DNA of 35,968 nucleotides, from contig DDJQ01000074.1 in NCBI GenBank assembly GCA_002339125.1, forward strand, positions 1 through 35,968, given 5' to 3'. Below, piece after piece: positions 22,155-31,396 of this stretch. The notes below the pieces were generated by a model that was given only the letters and a program-made list of their open reading frames with translations, did not search any database and was not told where the DNA came from. The DNA comes from Alteromonadaceae bacterium UBA2620. Lineage in GTDB: Bacteria; Pseudomonadota; Gammaproteobacteria; Enterobacterales; Alteromonadaceae. Both the position numbers and the translations under genes were made by a program. Every line of letters begins with the position of its first letter. Within the stretch, counting starts at the first letter, position 1.

Positions 22155-23072
22155 TTAACCGCCAGTCGCTGAATTTCCAACAATCGATTCAACAATAAAA
22201 TCCACCGCTGCTTTAATCTTTGGGCTGGTGTAATCTACCTTTTGATATAGCAAATAAATACCTAAATCCTGTCCCCGACTTACTTGTACCGGGTGTTCAA
22301 AGGTTAATTCCGTCAGTAATCCGGCTGATAGCTCCCGGCTAACGGACCAGCGTGGCAACATTAAAATACCTTTCCCTTTTACGGCACTGTTGATCAACCA
22401 ACGGCCATTATTGCTGGTGAGTTGTGTTTTACCCGATACATCGTGCCACTGGCCTTGGATTTCGCAGTACCAGCGGTTGGGGCCCGCCGGTGTTTTAAAA
22501 AACAGGCCAGCATGCTCAGTTAATGCCAACGGATTTTGCGTCATAGTGTGTCTGGCAAGATATTGTGGTGCAGCTACAGGGATGAAGGTGTTATCCATTA
22601 AACGTTTGGCAATAACATGCTCATCAGGGGCAAACCCTCCCCGAATGGCAATATCCACATCATCCCGGCCAAGCTTTGTGAGTGTATCGCTAATGGTCAC
22701 GTCCAGCGTGATCTTAGGGTGCTGATCGACAAAGCGCTCAAGCACAGGCTGTAAGATTTGATCACCAAAGCCTGCCATCGCCGACACTTTTAGTACGCCT
22801 GAGGGCTCAGTTTGATACTCATGCACAGTTTGCTCTGCCAGCTTAACTTTTGCCAGTATTTCCTGTGCTTGGTGTAAAAACAGATTGCCGACTTCAGTCA
22901 AAGTCACTGTTCGCGTACTGCGCTTTAATAACTGTGCGCCTAATTCGGCTTCTAAATCCGCAATGCGCCTGGATACCGATGATGCGGGCACATTAAAGCG
23001 CTTCGCCGCGGCGGAGAAGCTAGCGTGCTCTGCTGTTTCAACGAAATAGTTAAGGGCTCTCAGCTTATCCAT
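22155..23072 (-). CDS. LysR-family transcriptional regulator
   Basis: The 305-residue protein has the LysR N-terminal helix-turn-helix (LRALNYFVETAEHASFSAAAKRFNVPASSVSRRIADLEAELGAQLLKRSTRTVTLTE) and a C-terminal periplasmic-binding-like effector domain (DVDIAIRGGF). It is divergent from the oxidoreductase gene across a 95-base gap, so it very likely controls that gene and itself. The effector is unknown. It resembles the YafC/DsdC-like group in the LARTVTLTEVG region, but I cannot name an orthologue. Confidence 0.93.
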   Translation of the reverse strand: MDKLRALNYFVETAEHASFSAAAKRFNVPASSVSRRIADLEAELGAQLLKRSTRTVTLTEVGNLFLHQAQEILAKVKLAEQTVHEYQTEPSGVLKVSAMAGFGDQILQPVLERFVDQHPKITLDVTISDTLTKLGRDDVDIAIRGGFAPDEHVIAKRLMDNTFIPVAAPQYLARHTMTQNPLALTEHAGLFFKTPAGPNRWYCEIQGQWHDVSGKTQLTSNNGRWLINSAVKGKGILMLPRWSVSRELSAGLLTELTFEHPVQVSRGQDLGIYLLYQKVDYTSPKIKAAVDFIVESIVGNSATGG

Positions 23073-23116
23073 ATTATTGCTTTATTAACAAAAGTTATTC
23101 CTTTTTTATACCATTT

Positions 23117-23144
23117 TTGACAGTAAGACGATATGCCATACTAC
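23117..23144 (+). promoter_or_regulatory. Promoter of the oxidoreductase gene
   Basis: TTGACA (23117-23122) and TACTAC (23139-23144) are spaced by 16 bases and followed by AAAGGAGA before the ATG at 23168. The -35 box is a consensus match; the -10 box is weak, which suits activation by the divergent LysR protein. Confidence 0.5.
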
Positions 23145-23167
23145 AGCAATTAATAAAGGAGAATGCG

Positions 23168-24166
23168 ATGAGCCAGTATAAAGAAATTCTGTTAACGGCA
23201 CGCCCAGACGGCAAGCCAGTAGGCCCACACCTGTTTGAGGTAATCAATAAAGGTATCCCTACACCGGGCAAGGGTGAAATGTTAATTAAGCAAACCCATA
23301 TGTCGATGGACCCGGCCATGCTGGGCTGGATGACGCCCGATGAAGACAGCTATATCCCGCCCGTGGCCCTTAATACCCGCATGCGCTCGAGCGGATACGG
23401 CGAAGTGATTACCTCAAACCATCCGGATTTCTCACCGGGCGATAATGTAATGGGCATGATGGGCTGGACCGAATATACCCTGAGCGACGGAAAAGGACTC
23501 AACAAATTACCCGCTGGCGTCGACGGTGAAACTGCGCTGGCTGTATTTGGTTTGCCGGGCCTGACCGCCACCCAGGGCTTATTTAATATTGGCAAGCCTC
23601 AGGCCGGTGAGACCCTGGTAGTCACCGGCGCAGCAGGTTCGGTTGGTTCTATGGTTGGTCAGCTGGCAAAAGCCGAAGGGCTTAGGGTGATCGGCGTGGT
23701 CGGCAGTGACGAAAAGGCCGACTGGATAGTCAACGAACTTGGCTTTGACGGCGCGGTCAATTACAAAACCGATGATATAGCCGCTAAGATTAAGGCGCTG
23801 ACTCCACAGGGTGTTGATGTTTTCTTTGAAAACACCGGCGGCCCGGTGCAACAGCACATTTTTGATCGCATGAATGTACACGGGCGAATAGTGGTTTGCG
23901 GTATGATTGCCGACTACACCGCCGCATCGCCAGCGCCGGGGCCTAACTGGATCCCGCTGATTAAGAAACGGATTTTGATTCAGGGTTTTGCCATGCCGGA
24001 CCATCTGCATGAAGCGCCCAGGCTGCTTAGCAAGCTCAGTCCCTACGTGACCGCCGGCAAAATAAAATACCGCACCCATGTACTAGACGGACTGGAAAGC
24101 GCCATGAGCGCGCTTAACCTGTTTTTTAGCGGCGCCAATCAAGGCAAGCTGCTTATCCGGCTGTAG
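23168..24166 (+). CDS. NADP-dependent medium-chain oxidoreductase (CurA/LTB4DH-like)
   Basis: This zinc-free medium-chain reductase has 332 residues from the ATG at 23168, which has AGGAG six bases upstream; an in-frame ATG-like start at 23117 lies on the -35 box and is rejected. It contains the NADP-binding TGAAGSVGSMVGQLAKAEG (about 150-168) and the family segment GLPGLTATQGLFNIGKPQAGETLVV. Relatives such as E. coli CurA reduce activated alkenes and enones using NADPH. It ends KLLIRL, the typical terminus. Divergent LysR control suggests induction by a small molecule, perhaps an enone stress compound. The substrate cannot be read from sequence. Confidence 0.93.
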   Translation: MSQYKEILLTARPDGKPVGPHLFEVINKGIPTPGKGEMLIKQTHMSMDPAMLGWMTPDEDSYIPPVALNTRMRSSGYGEVITSNHPDFSPGDNVMGMMGWTEYTLSDGKGLNKLPAGVDGETALAVFGLPGLTATQGLFNIGKPQAGETLVVTGAAGSVGSMVGQLAKAEGLRVIGVVGSDEKADWIVNELGFDGAVNYKTDDIAAKIKALTPQGVDVFFENTGGPVQQHIFDRMNVHGRIVVCGMIADYTAASPAPGPNWIPLIKKRILIQGFAMPDHLHEAPRLLSKLSPYVTAGKIKYRTHVLDGLESAMSALNLFFSGANQGKLLIRL

Positions 24167-24199
24167 CCACGCAACAGGGTGCTGGCCAGTGTTGTCTGC

Positions 24200-24658
24200 T
24201 CAGCGCCCATTGCTCAGCACCATGTCCACATGAGGAATACCATCTTCCAGGTAGTCCTCAGAGTTTCTGACAAAGCCAAACTGCTGATAGACCTTTTCAA
24301 GATAAACCTGTGCACCGATCTGAATGTCCGTATCCGGCCATAGCCGCTGACATTCTTCCAACGCTTTGCTGATGAGTTGCTGGCCGTACCTTTTACCTCT
24401 GGTGTGCCCCGCTACAGCGACCCGGCCAATACTCACCTGTGGAAAGCTAACGCCGGGCGGCAATAATCTGGCGTAAGCCACCAGCTCGCTATTACTGGTA
24501 CCCAACAGATGATAAACCCCGTTGATACGGTCTTTGTCGTCAAGTTCCGGGTAGGGGCAGTTTTGTTCCACAACAAATACGTCGGTGCGTAATTTGAGTA
24601 ATTCGTAGAGCTGGTCGGTAGTGAGCTGAGAGAAGGGTAACGAGCACCAGTTAAGCAT
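24200..24658 (-). CDS. elaA: GNAT acetyltransferase, ElaA type
   Basis: The 152-residue GNAT protein matches ElaA: the start with LYELLKLRTDVFVVEQNCPYPELDDKD, the acetyl-CoA pyrophosphate loop RVAVAGHTRGKRYGQQL (about 81-97), and the C-terminal VYLEKVYQQFGFV...GIPHVDM. It uses acetyl-CoA; its acceptor is unknown in E. coli. The ATG follows GGAGG by 5 bases. It is a single gene read toward the oxidoreductase. Confidence 0.9.
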   Translation of the reverse strand: MLNWCSLPFSQLTTDQLYELLKLRTDVFVVEQNCPYPELDDKDRINGVYHLLGTSNSELVAYARLLPPGVSFPQVSIGRVAVAGHTRGKRYGQQLISKALEECQRLWPDTDIQIGAQVYLEKVYQQFGFVRNSEDYLEDGIPHVDMVLSNGR

Positions 24659-25108
24659 AAAGACCTCCGCGATAATGCTGGCAGAGATGATTGCCGATCC
24701 CCCGAATCATTGCAATGAGTAGTGATGAATAAAGCGATTAATCCGCACTGTTTCAACAGTAAAAATCATACAATTATTTAACATTCAAACGGTAGGACAA
24801 GTGCACTTATTAATAATTCGTAATTTATTAATTAAAATCAATAAATAGCTAAATAACTACAAGACACTGTTTTATATAAGCTTATATTCTTACTCACCAC
24901 TTAAAGCCAACCATACCCCGGGAATTATTCGTTAACGGTATGTTGACTGTAGTATTATCATACAATAGTATCACCAACCCAAGAATAACAATAATAAAAA
25001 ATTGAGATTTCGACCTGATTGAAGTCGATACCTTACAACGCGCCAGGATTTTCACAATTGGACGACATACCTGTGAACTGCGCATTCACATATATTTGGA
25101 GATAATAC
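24659..25108. other. AT-rich 450-base gap upstream of the TonB receptor
   Basis: No gene is supported here. The gap holds CATACC (24912-24917) paired with GGTATG (24937-24942), and TCGAC (25010-25014) paired with GTCGA (25024-25028), as weak inverted repeats. A GGAG seven bases before the ATG at 25109 is the ribosome site of the receptor. Regulatory sites are likely, but none is identified. Confidence 0.5.
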
Positions 25109-27778
25109 ATGTTTAAACGTGCTCAACTTGCCAGCGCCGTTTTATTCGCACTTTCCGCACAGCCTCTGTATGCCCAGGACACCGACAGCATGCCCAGCGA
25201 GGACGAGGTTGAAGTTATTGATGTACGTGGGGTGAAGGCCAGCCTTAATTCCGCGCAAAACATGAAAATGAACGCATCAAACATTTCTGATGTGATTGTC
25301 GCGCAGGATATTGGCAAGCTACCCGATAACAGCGTCGCAGCAGCCCTGCAACGGGTAACAGGTATTCAGGTAGCCCGTACCAATGGTGAAGTAAACCAGG
25401 TACTGATTCGTGGTTTACCCGATATCGTCACCACTATGAGCGGTCGTAATATCTTCACCACAACCGGTCGCTCCATCTCATTGTCCGACATTCCGGCCGA
25501 TTTGGTCTATTCCGTTGATGTTAAAAAATCTATCAGCGCCGCTGATATCGAAGGGGGTATGGCCGGTAGTATCGACATTCAGTTACGTCGCCCGTTTGAT
25601 TTCGACGACGGCTTTTCAGCCGCCGGTAACCTGCGCTATGAGTACAGCGACGAAGCTGAATCATGGAACCCGGTAGGCAGCATTACCATTAATAACAACT
25701 GGGAAAACAGTAATGGCCGCTTTGGAGCCATGCTGAGCGTTTCGCATCAGGACCGCGACTTCCAGGACCAGGTAAACTTTGTAACGGCACCATTTGAACT
25801 GCCAGACAGCGTGGTAAACAACCCAAATTCTGCACCGCTAAATGTAGCCGGCGCACCGGCGATAGCGCCTAACGTTATCGGTGGTTATTTCCGCTACGGC
25901 GATCGCACGCGTGATTCATTTAACGCTTCATTCCAGTGGGAGCCAAACAGCAACAGCTCATATTACCTGGACGTGTTCGGTGTTAATTACGAGCAAAACA
26001 GCCAGCTGAACTTCTGGGTTCCATTACCAAGCTGGGGTGGCTGGGGCCAGGGCTATGTTGAGTCTTATAAGGAAGGCTCTAACGTTGCCCAGTCTGTAGT
26101 TCGTCCGGATGCACCAGGCACTATCACCAGTAACCAGTCGTTCTTTAACGAATCTGACACCTACCAATTTGCCCTGGGCGGTAAATGGTACTTTGATAAC
26201 GTTACCGTTGAATCAGACCTGGCGTATACCGATACCGAAGCCAGCAACCGTGGCTTTATTCTGGATTTAGCGTTTTTTGCTGACACCATTATCTATGACT
26301 TCGACAAGAACGGCGCCGGTATCTCCGACGTTCAAATTCTTAACGGAGACGGTCAGCCTTATGATATGACCGACCTGAGCCAGTACAACCTGTGGACTTA
26401 CTTTGATTCTCGTGGTCACCAGGAAGGTGAGGCCATCGACTGGACACTGGATGCCAATATTGCACTGGACTCCTGGATCCACTCTATAGATGTAGGTCTT
26501 CGCCTGAACGACCGCTCAGCCTTTAACCAGGAGGCCGATACCGGAGGTCGTGGTAACATTTCTGGCCGTGATGTGACACTGACTGAATTCCCGGGCCTGG
26601 AAGACTACTCGCCCAGCGGTTACATGAGTGACGTAACTAACCTGAACAACACGCAGTGGTTAACGCCGAATGCCAGCTACCTGCTTAGCAATCGCGCCGA
26701 TATCCGCGAAGCGATGGGCCATCCTCGTGATGAGCCTGAGTTCCTGCCAGCGCGTTACTACGACAATACAGAAAAGAACTACGCCATTTACGCGCAGGCT
26801 AACTTCAGCCGTGAGTTTGGTGACATGATCCTTGATGGTCAGGCCGGTGTTCGTGTTGTTCGTCTGGAATCTGAACTCAACGGTAACCGCATCACCGACG
26901 GCGTAGTGGAGCCTGTAACGGTTGATAACAGCAACACAGAAGTACTGCCAGCGGTTAATCTGCGTTTACAGGTTACCGATGAAGTCTTCCTGCGTGCAGC
27001 TTATGGTAAAACGATTAAACGTCCTAATTTTGCCGACCTGAACCCGAGCGCGTCTTACTTCCTGCCTACCGAAACCGGTTCAATTGGCTATGGTAACGGC
27101 GGTAACCCGGAGCTGAGCGCGGTCGAGTCACAAAACTACGATTTAGCAGCAGAATGGTACTTTGGTGAAGCCAGTTCATTAACCGGCACGTTGTTCTACC
27201 GCGATATCGACGGTTACGTGAAATATGTTGCCAACGAAGAGATCGTTGATGGTCGTGACTTCTCGATTACCCGCCCGGTTAACTCAGGCGCCGGTTCACT
27301 GGAAGGGGTTGAGCTTGCTTACACCCAGTTCTTTGAAAACCTGCCAGCGATGCTGGACGGTTTAGGTGTGCAGTTAAATGCAACGTTCATGGATCATGAA
27401 GCAGAAAATGCAGAAGGTGTAATGGAACCACTGCCAAACGTATCTGACGAGTCATATAACGCTATTTTGATGTACGAGCGTGAAGGCCTTAACATTCGTT
27501 TAGCCTACAACTGGCGTAGTGAATGGTATGGCAGCTTCAACGAAGTTGGCGACCAGCCAGGCAGCTCTGTGATTCACGACCCAATCAGCTCACTGGACTT
27601 CTCAATCAACTACGACGTGAATGAGAACCTGACAGTCAGCTTCGACGGGACTAACCTGACCGACGACGTGGCGAATGACTACTTTGGAGGTGATTCGTCT
27701 CAAGATGCCCGTTTGTACCCGCGTGATACTTATATCCGCGACCGTACTTTTGCATTGGGTATCCGCTACAGAATGTAG
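25109..27778 (+). CDS. TonB-dependent receptor (889 residues)
   Basis: This outer-membrane active importer has a signal peptide (about 1-22, ending PLYAQD), a TonB-box-like region EVEVIDVRGVKASLNSAQNMKM, and a plug domain with SDVIVAQDIGKLPDNSVAAALQRVTGIQVAR and NQVLIRGLP. A 22-stranded barrel follows, with long loops rich in aromatic residues, and the protein ends RTFALGIRYRM. The plug motif is typical of the Xanthomonas/Caulobacter-type TonB receptors (TIGR01782-like), which often import plant or algal carbohydrates. The gene stands alone with a strong terminator, so no substrate context is available. It is full length and intact. Confidence 0.95.
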   Translation: MFKRAQLASAVLFALSAQPLYAQDTDSMPSEDEVEVIDVRGVKASLNSAQNMKMNASNISDVIVAQDIGKLPDNSVAAALQRVTGIQVARTNGEVNQVLIRGLPDIVTTMSGRNIFTTTGRSISLSDIPADLVYSVDVKKSISAADIEGGMAGSIDIQLRRPFDFDDGFSAAGNLRYEYSDEAESWNPVGSITINNNWENSNGRFGAMLSVSHQDRDFQDQVNFVTAPFELPDSVVNNPNSAPLNVAGAPAIAPNVIGGYFRYGDRTRDSFNASFQWEPNSNSSYYLDVFGVNYEQNSQLNFWVPLPSWGGWGQGYVESYKEGSNVAQSVVRPDAPGTITSNQSFFNESDTYQFALGGKWYFDNVTVESDLAYTDTEASNRGFILDLAFFADTIIYDFDKNGAGISDVQILNGDGQPYDMTDLSQYNLWTYFDSRGHQEGEAIDWTLDANIALDSWIHSIDVGLRLNDRSAFNQEADTGGRGNISGRDVTLTEFPGLEDYSPSGYMSDVTNLNNTQWLTPNASYLLSNRADIREAMGHPRDEPEFLPARYYDNTEKNYAIYAQANFSREFGDMILDGQAGVRVVRLESELNGNRITDGVVEPVTVDNSNTEVLPAVNLRLQVTDEVFLRAAYGKTIKRPNFADLNPSASYFLPTETGSIGYGNGGNPELSAVESQNYDLAAEWYFGEASSLTGTLFYRDIDGYVKYVANEEIVDGRDFSITRPVNSGAGSLEGVELAYTQFFENLPAMLDGLGVQLNATFMDHEAENAEGVMEPLPNVSDESYNAILMYEREGLNIRLAYNWRSEWYGSFNEVGDQPGSSVIHDPISSLDFSINYDVNENLTVSFDGTNLTDDVANDYFGGDSSQDARLYPRDTYIRDRTFALGIRYRM

Positions 27779-27794
27779 TCCCATCAATATGAAG

Positions 27795-27819
27795 AACCCC
27801 GCACTTGCGGGGTTTTTTT
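27795..27819 (+). terminator. Terminator of the TonB receptor gene
   Basis: AACCCCGC-ACTT-GCGGGGTT is a perfect 8-bp stem followed by TTTTT. The DUF1439 gene, read leftward, ends within it. Confidence 0.9.
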
Positions 27820-28423
27820 ATTGATTAGCCTGAGGCTTTTCATCCTCGCCGAATTGCGGTTTAAATACGATCTTACCTGACTCCACTTTCATCATAAGCG
27901 GCATCGTAGCCAACCAGCCAAGCCCTGCCTTTGAGGTATCAATCTCGTACACGGGATGTGTATCAAGGTAACGATTAAACAGACCCATGTATTTATCGCC
28001 TAACGGCGCTAAATTACCACGGAATCCAGCTGCATCAATTGCACTGTGAGTCAGGCTAAGAGAGCGCACATATAAGGCTTTCTCGTCTTTGTTGTAATAA
28101 GGCTCACCTTCAAGCCCAAGCTTTACCTTGGCGGGATAAGCCAGACCAAAAACAGATACTGTGGCAGTCGCATCAGCCGCCAGCGCCACCACCGGTCGCT
28201 CTTCAGGCCCAACAATGACGCTCAAATCATTGACTTCAAGCATGACGGGTATACCAGCTACCGAGGTTTTCTGGGCTAATTTGTCGATTTGCTTTAACAA
28301 CACTTGTTCTATCTGCTGGTCGGTGACAGAGTAGGACGCAACCGACGAAATAACGCTACAGGCAAGCAATAGATTTAGCCCTATAACCACCAACAACGTT
28401 CTGAACCAGGTGTTTTTATTCAT
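27818..28423 (-). CDS. DUF1439 lipoprotein
   Basis: The 201-residue protein has a lipoprotein signal ending LLLAC (Cys at about residue 22), so it should be anchored in a membrane. The rest fits DUF1439 (E. coli YceB-like): two lipid-binding-like strand regions including IPVMLEVNDLSVIVGPEERPVV and KIVFKPQFG at the end. Its function is not known; YceB-like proteins have a tubular lipid-binding fold. It is divergent from the 28456 gene across 32 bases. Confidence 0.88.
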   Translation of the reverse strand: MNKNTWFRTLLVVIGLNLLLACSVISSVASYSVTDQQIEQVLLKQIDKLAQKTSVAGIPVMLEVNDLSVIVGPEERPVVALAADATATVSVFGLAYPAKVKLGLEGEPYYNKDEKALYVRSLSLTHSAIDAAGFRGNLAPLGDKYMGLFNRYLDTHPVYEIDTSKAGLGWLATMPLMMKVESGKIVFKPQFGEDEKPQANQ

Positions 28424-28455
28424 GTACTTTCCGAAGTCTTTTTTAAGGAGTTTTA

Positions 28456-28926
28456 ATGCGTGTACTTATACTAACAACACTTTGTCTTCTTTGCTTTTAT
28501 TCACAGGGCTCAGAAGATGAAAAAGTGTCAGCGGTCATTGACTCGCTGCACCAGTACGCCGCTCAGGCTAAATTTAACGAATACTTTGAATTATATTCAG
28601 CCGGGGCCACGTTTATTGGCACCGACGCCTCTGAAACCTGGACGTTGGAGGAATTCAAAAATTATGCGAAACCGGTTTTTGACCGTGGGTCTGGCTGGAC
28701 ATATAAATCCAGGGAGCGTCACATTTACTTTTCGCCCAACAAGGATGTCGCCTGGTTTGATGAACTGCTGGATAACGCCTCACTGGGTTTAACCCGGGGC
28801 ACTGGCGTACTGGTTAAAACCGGGTCAGGCTGGAAAGTCACTCAGTATCACTTAACCATTCCGATTCCTAACGACATTGCTGACAGTGTTGCTGAGCAGA
28901 TAAAAGCGTACAACGGTATGCACTGA
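28456..28926 (+). CDS. Exported nuclear transport factor 2-like protein
   Basis: The 156-residue protein has a short signal peptide (MRVLILTTLCLLCFYSQGS). The mature part fits the SnoaL/NTF2-like fold: IDSLHQYAAQAKFNEYFELYSAGATFIGTDASETWTLEEFKNY and the closing VLVKTGSGWKVTQYHLTIPIP. Such domains bind small ligands or act as enzyme subunits, but no active site can be named. GGAG lies six bases before the ATG. Confidence 0.83.
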   Translation: MRVLILTTLCLLCFYSQGSEDEKVSAVIDSLHQYAAQAKFNEYFELYSAGATFIGTDASETWTLEEFKNYAKPVFDRGSGWTYKSRERHIYFSPNKDVAWFDELLDNASLGLTRGTGVLVKTGSGWKVTQYHLTIPIPNDIADSVAEQIKAYNGMH

Positions 28927-28953
28927 GCAAGACCCGCCGGATAAGGCGTCATC

Positions 28954-29583
28954 TTAATTAGTAATAGGCTGGATAGACAGCTCTACACGGCGGTTCTGCT
29001 GACGGTTCTCGGCAGAGCTATTGGCCACCTTAGGCTGATACTCGCCCATGCCCACTGTAGTGATCCGCTGGCCGTTCACACTGTATGACATCAGCAGGTT
29101 TTTCACCGCGTTAGCACGGCGCTCAGAGAGTGCCTGATTATACTCTTCCGCGCCGGTATCATCGGTATGGCCCTTGATCATCAGCACGGTTTTTTCGTAT
29201 TCATTCAATACCAGCGCCACGTCTTCCAGTACCGGGTTGAAGTTTGGACTGATAGCAGAAGAGTTGGTTGCAAAGGTAATATCACCGGGCATGATCAGAT
29301 GTAACGTATCGCCCTCGCGAACTACGTCTACCCCGGTATCTGCGAGCTCTTCGCGCAGCGCTTCTTCCTGTTTATCCATGTAGTTACCAATTGCACCGCC
29401 GGCAATGGCACCGACCACCGCGCCCCAGGCGTAACGGCTTTTGTCATTATCGCCGGTGGCTTTACCTAATAATGCGCCGGCCACAGCACCAATAGCCGCC
29501 CCACGCTGGGTGTTGTTGCTGTTGGCACAACCGGTTAAAGAAATAGCAGCAGAAACCGCACACACTAACAATAGCTTTTTCAT
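28954..29583 (-). CDS. OmpA-family lipoprotein with glycine zipper
   Basis: The protein has 209 residues from the ATG at 29583 (GAGGAAATT precedes it). A lipoprotein signal ends LTGC (Cys19). A glycine zipper GAAIGAVAGALLGKATG and GAVVGAIAGGAIGNYMDKQ (about 30-75) precedes an OmpA C-terminal peptidoglycan-binding domain with GHTDDTGAEEYNQALSERRANAVKNLL and RRVELSI. This YiaD-like protein should tether the outer membrane to peptidoglycan. A longer upstream frame is not supported by the signal peptide. Confidence 0.92.
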   Translation of the reverse strand: MKKLLLVCAVSAAISLTGCANSNNTQRGAAIGAVAGALLGKATGDNDKSRYAWGAVVGAIAGGAIGNYMDKQEEALREELADTGVDVVREGDTLHLIMPGDITFATNSSAISPNFNPVLEDVALVLNEYEKTVLMIKGHTDDTGAEEYNQALSERRANAVKNLLMSYSVNGQRITTVGMGEYQPKVANSSAENRQQNRRVELSIQPITN

Positions 29584-29817
29584 AATTTCCTCAGATAACT
29601 TACGCATACATTGTGTCGGGAGCAAATCCTGTTCCAACAATAGCTGGTAATAAATGAACACCACATGAATCACGCCTGGTCACCAGAGATAACAGGCTCT
29701 GCACGAATGTAGCAGGCTTATGGCAGGGGATTATTCTAATTACGTTAAGAGCAGGATCTGAAGTTAAGGCTTGCAATGTTTACACATCAAACTGTTTCTT
29801 AATTGCAACACCAGCTG

Positions 29818-30996
29818 TTATACCATGATTGACTCTTTAAAGAAGCGATTAATATCAATATTGTACTCAGTTGGCGTAATCGCCTTGGCGATATTCAGTT
29901 TTAGGTCTTTGCTAAGGTCAACGTCTTTAGGCGTTATGTAATGCCCGCCACTAATTGAGTAGAACATTTTCACCACAGGCCGTAAGGGCTGTCTCTCATT
30001 TTGATGCATCACCATGGCAACACGTTGATTGGATAACTCAACCAGTGAACCCAGTGGATAGATGCCCATGCATTTAATAAATTGCTGCAATAATGTGGCG
30101 TCCAATTTGGATTCACTGTCTTTCATTAAGATTTGTAGCGCTTTTTGACTTGGCATACCTGCTTTGTAACAGCGGTCGGCCGTTAGCGCATCGTACATAT
30201 CTGTAATCGCCAAGATTCGTCCGTTGTAAGAAATTTCCTCGCCACTCAGACGTTTAGGATAGCCTAAGCCATCCAAGCGCTCGTGATGCTCGCTAACTAC
30301 TCTGATAAGACTTTCATCTAATTTCATCGCAGACAAGAAATCCACACCATACTCAACGTGCTTTTTCATCACGTCCATTTCATTTTCTGTTAACCGGCCC
30401 GGTTTATGCAGAATTTCATCAGGGATTTTAATTTTGCCCAGATCGTGAAGCAGTCCGCTGTAGGCAGCCGCTTCGATTTCGGGCTGAGACATCCTCAGGG
30501 AACGGGCAAAATGCGCAGATAAAATGCCCACGTTCAGGGAGTGCTCGAGTAAGTAGGTGTCTTTCTCACGGATACGGGAAAGTAATAACAAAGCATCCGG
30601 GTTTCGATCCAGCGAGCCCACCAGCGCCCTGGCAAATTCTGCCGGCACAAAATCGTCAAAAGGTGTGCCATCCTGAGCGGCATCATACAGTTTTTTCTGC
30701 AGAACAATCCCCTGCTGGTACAAGCTTTGTGCTTTAGCCAGCTCTGCTTGCAGCGGTACATGGGTATCCAGCTCAGGTTGTGTTTGTTCGCAGGCTTTTG
30801 GCTTGGTGGCATGGGAAGACAGGTCAGTATCGATAATTAACCGCTTTATGCCTTTGCGCTTTAACTGGTCAATAATTGCCTGGCTGGTTACCCGGCCGCG
30901 GGTTTTAATCTGCACCGTACCGGCTTTTTGTTCAGCAATCTGCAGTACGTACATGCCGACTTCCAGCTGTTCAATTCCTATTGTTAACGATGCCAT
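29818..30996 (-). CDS. HD-GYP domain protein with DUF3391 (c-di-GMP phosphodiesterase)
   Basis: The 392-residue protein has an N-terminal DUF3391 domain (LTIGIEQLEVGMYVLQIAEQ...RGRVTSQAIIDQL) and an HD-GYP domain. The metal site HD lies in GLLHDLGKIKIPDEILHKPG, and the HHERLDGLGYP motif carries the GYP triplet, so it should be an active c-di-GMP phosphodiesterase. It also has ITDMYDALTADRCYKAG. No membrane segment is seen; it is cytoplasmic, and DUF3391 may carry input. It lies upstream of the alkyltransferase-like gene's 3' end, 25 bases away, on the same strand. Confidence 0.95.
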   Translation of the reverse strand: MASLTIGIEQLEVGMYVLQIAEQKAGTVQIKTRGRVTSQAIIDQLKRKGIKRLIIDTDLSSHATKPKACEQTQPELDTHVPLQAELAKAQSLYQQGIVLQKKLYDAAQDGTPFDDFVPAEFARALVGSLDRNPDALLLLSRIREKDTYLLEHSLNVGILSAHFARSLRMSQPEIEAAAYSGLLHDLGKIKIPDEILHKPGRLTENEMDVMKKHVEYGVDFLSAMKLDESLIRVVSEHHERLDGLGYPKRLSGEEISYNGRILAITDMYDALTADRCYKAGMPSQKALQILMKDSESKLDATLLQQFIKCMGIYPLGSLVELSNQRVAMVMHQNERQPLRPVVKMFYSISGGHYITPKDVDLSKDLKLNIAKAITPTEYNIDINRFFKESIMV

Positions 30997-31021
30997 AAGT
31001 TCCTTGCTCAGAGAGAAGACA

Positions 31022-31396
31022 TTAAAATGCTAACTGATGCAGCAGCACATCCAGCCCAGGCTCCCAACCATACAGCTTGAGATTTACCCGATTATTCTGC
31101 ACCAGTACCTGTTCATCTGCCAGCAGCTCACATTGGGTAAGGGCTTGTGGCGTACCGGCCACAAAAGCAATCTGCCCATTGCTGCGTAATACACGGTGCC
31201 AGGGCAGTGTAAGAGAGGCGGGTACATTGCGCAAACAATACCCGACATAACGGGCACGCCCTGGTAGTCCTGCTAAATCAGCAATTTTTCCGTAAGACGC
31301 CACATTTCCCTCCGGAATAAGCCCTACGGTGTGCCAAATGCGCTCCGCTGGGGTAAGCTTACGGCTATCTGTACCAGTCGACTCCTGTTTAGTCAT
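31022..31396 (-). CDS. Alkyltransferase-like protein (ATL), PWHR variant
   Basis: The 124-residue MGMT-family protein has the DNA-binding VASYGKIADLAGLPGRARYVGYCLRN and the motif PWHRVLRSNGQIA, where Trp replaces the acceptor Cys of active-site PCHR. It should thus bind O6-alkylguanine and flip it without repairing it, flagging damage for nucleotide excision repair. The ATG at 31396 is used; a frame extended by two codons has no ATG. Its start codon overlaps that of the divergent DTW gene within CATG. Confidence 0.9.
   Translation of the reverse strand: MTKQESTGTDSRKLTPAERIWHTVGLIPEGNVASYGKIADLAGLPGRARYVGYCLRNVPASLTLPWHRVLRSNGQIAFVAGTPQALTQCELLADEQVLVQNNRVNLKLYGWEPGLDVLLHQLAF

Noticed and set aside
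23579..24079. Minus-strand open frame of 166 codons within the oxidoreductase gene
   Set aside because: It is antisense to a clear, complete enzyme gene and has no motif or ribosome site.
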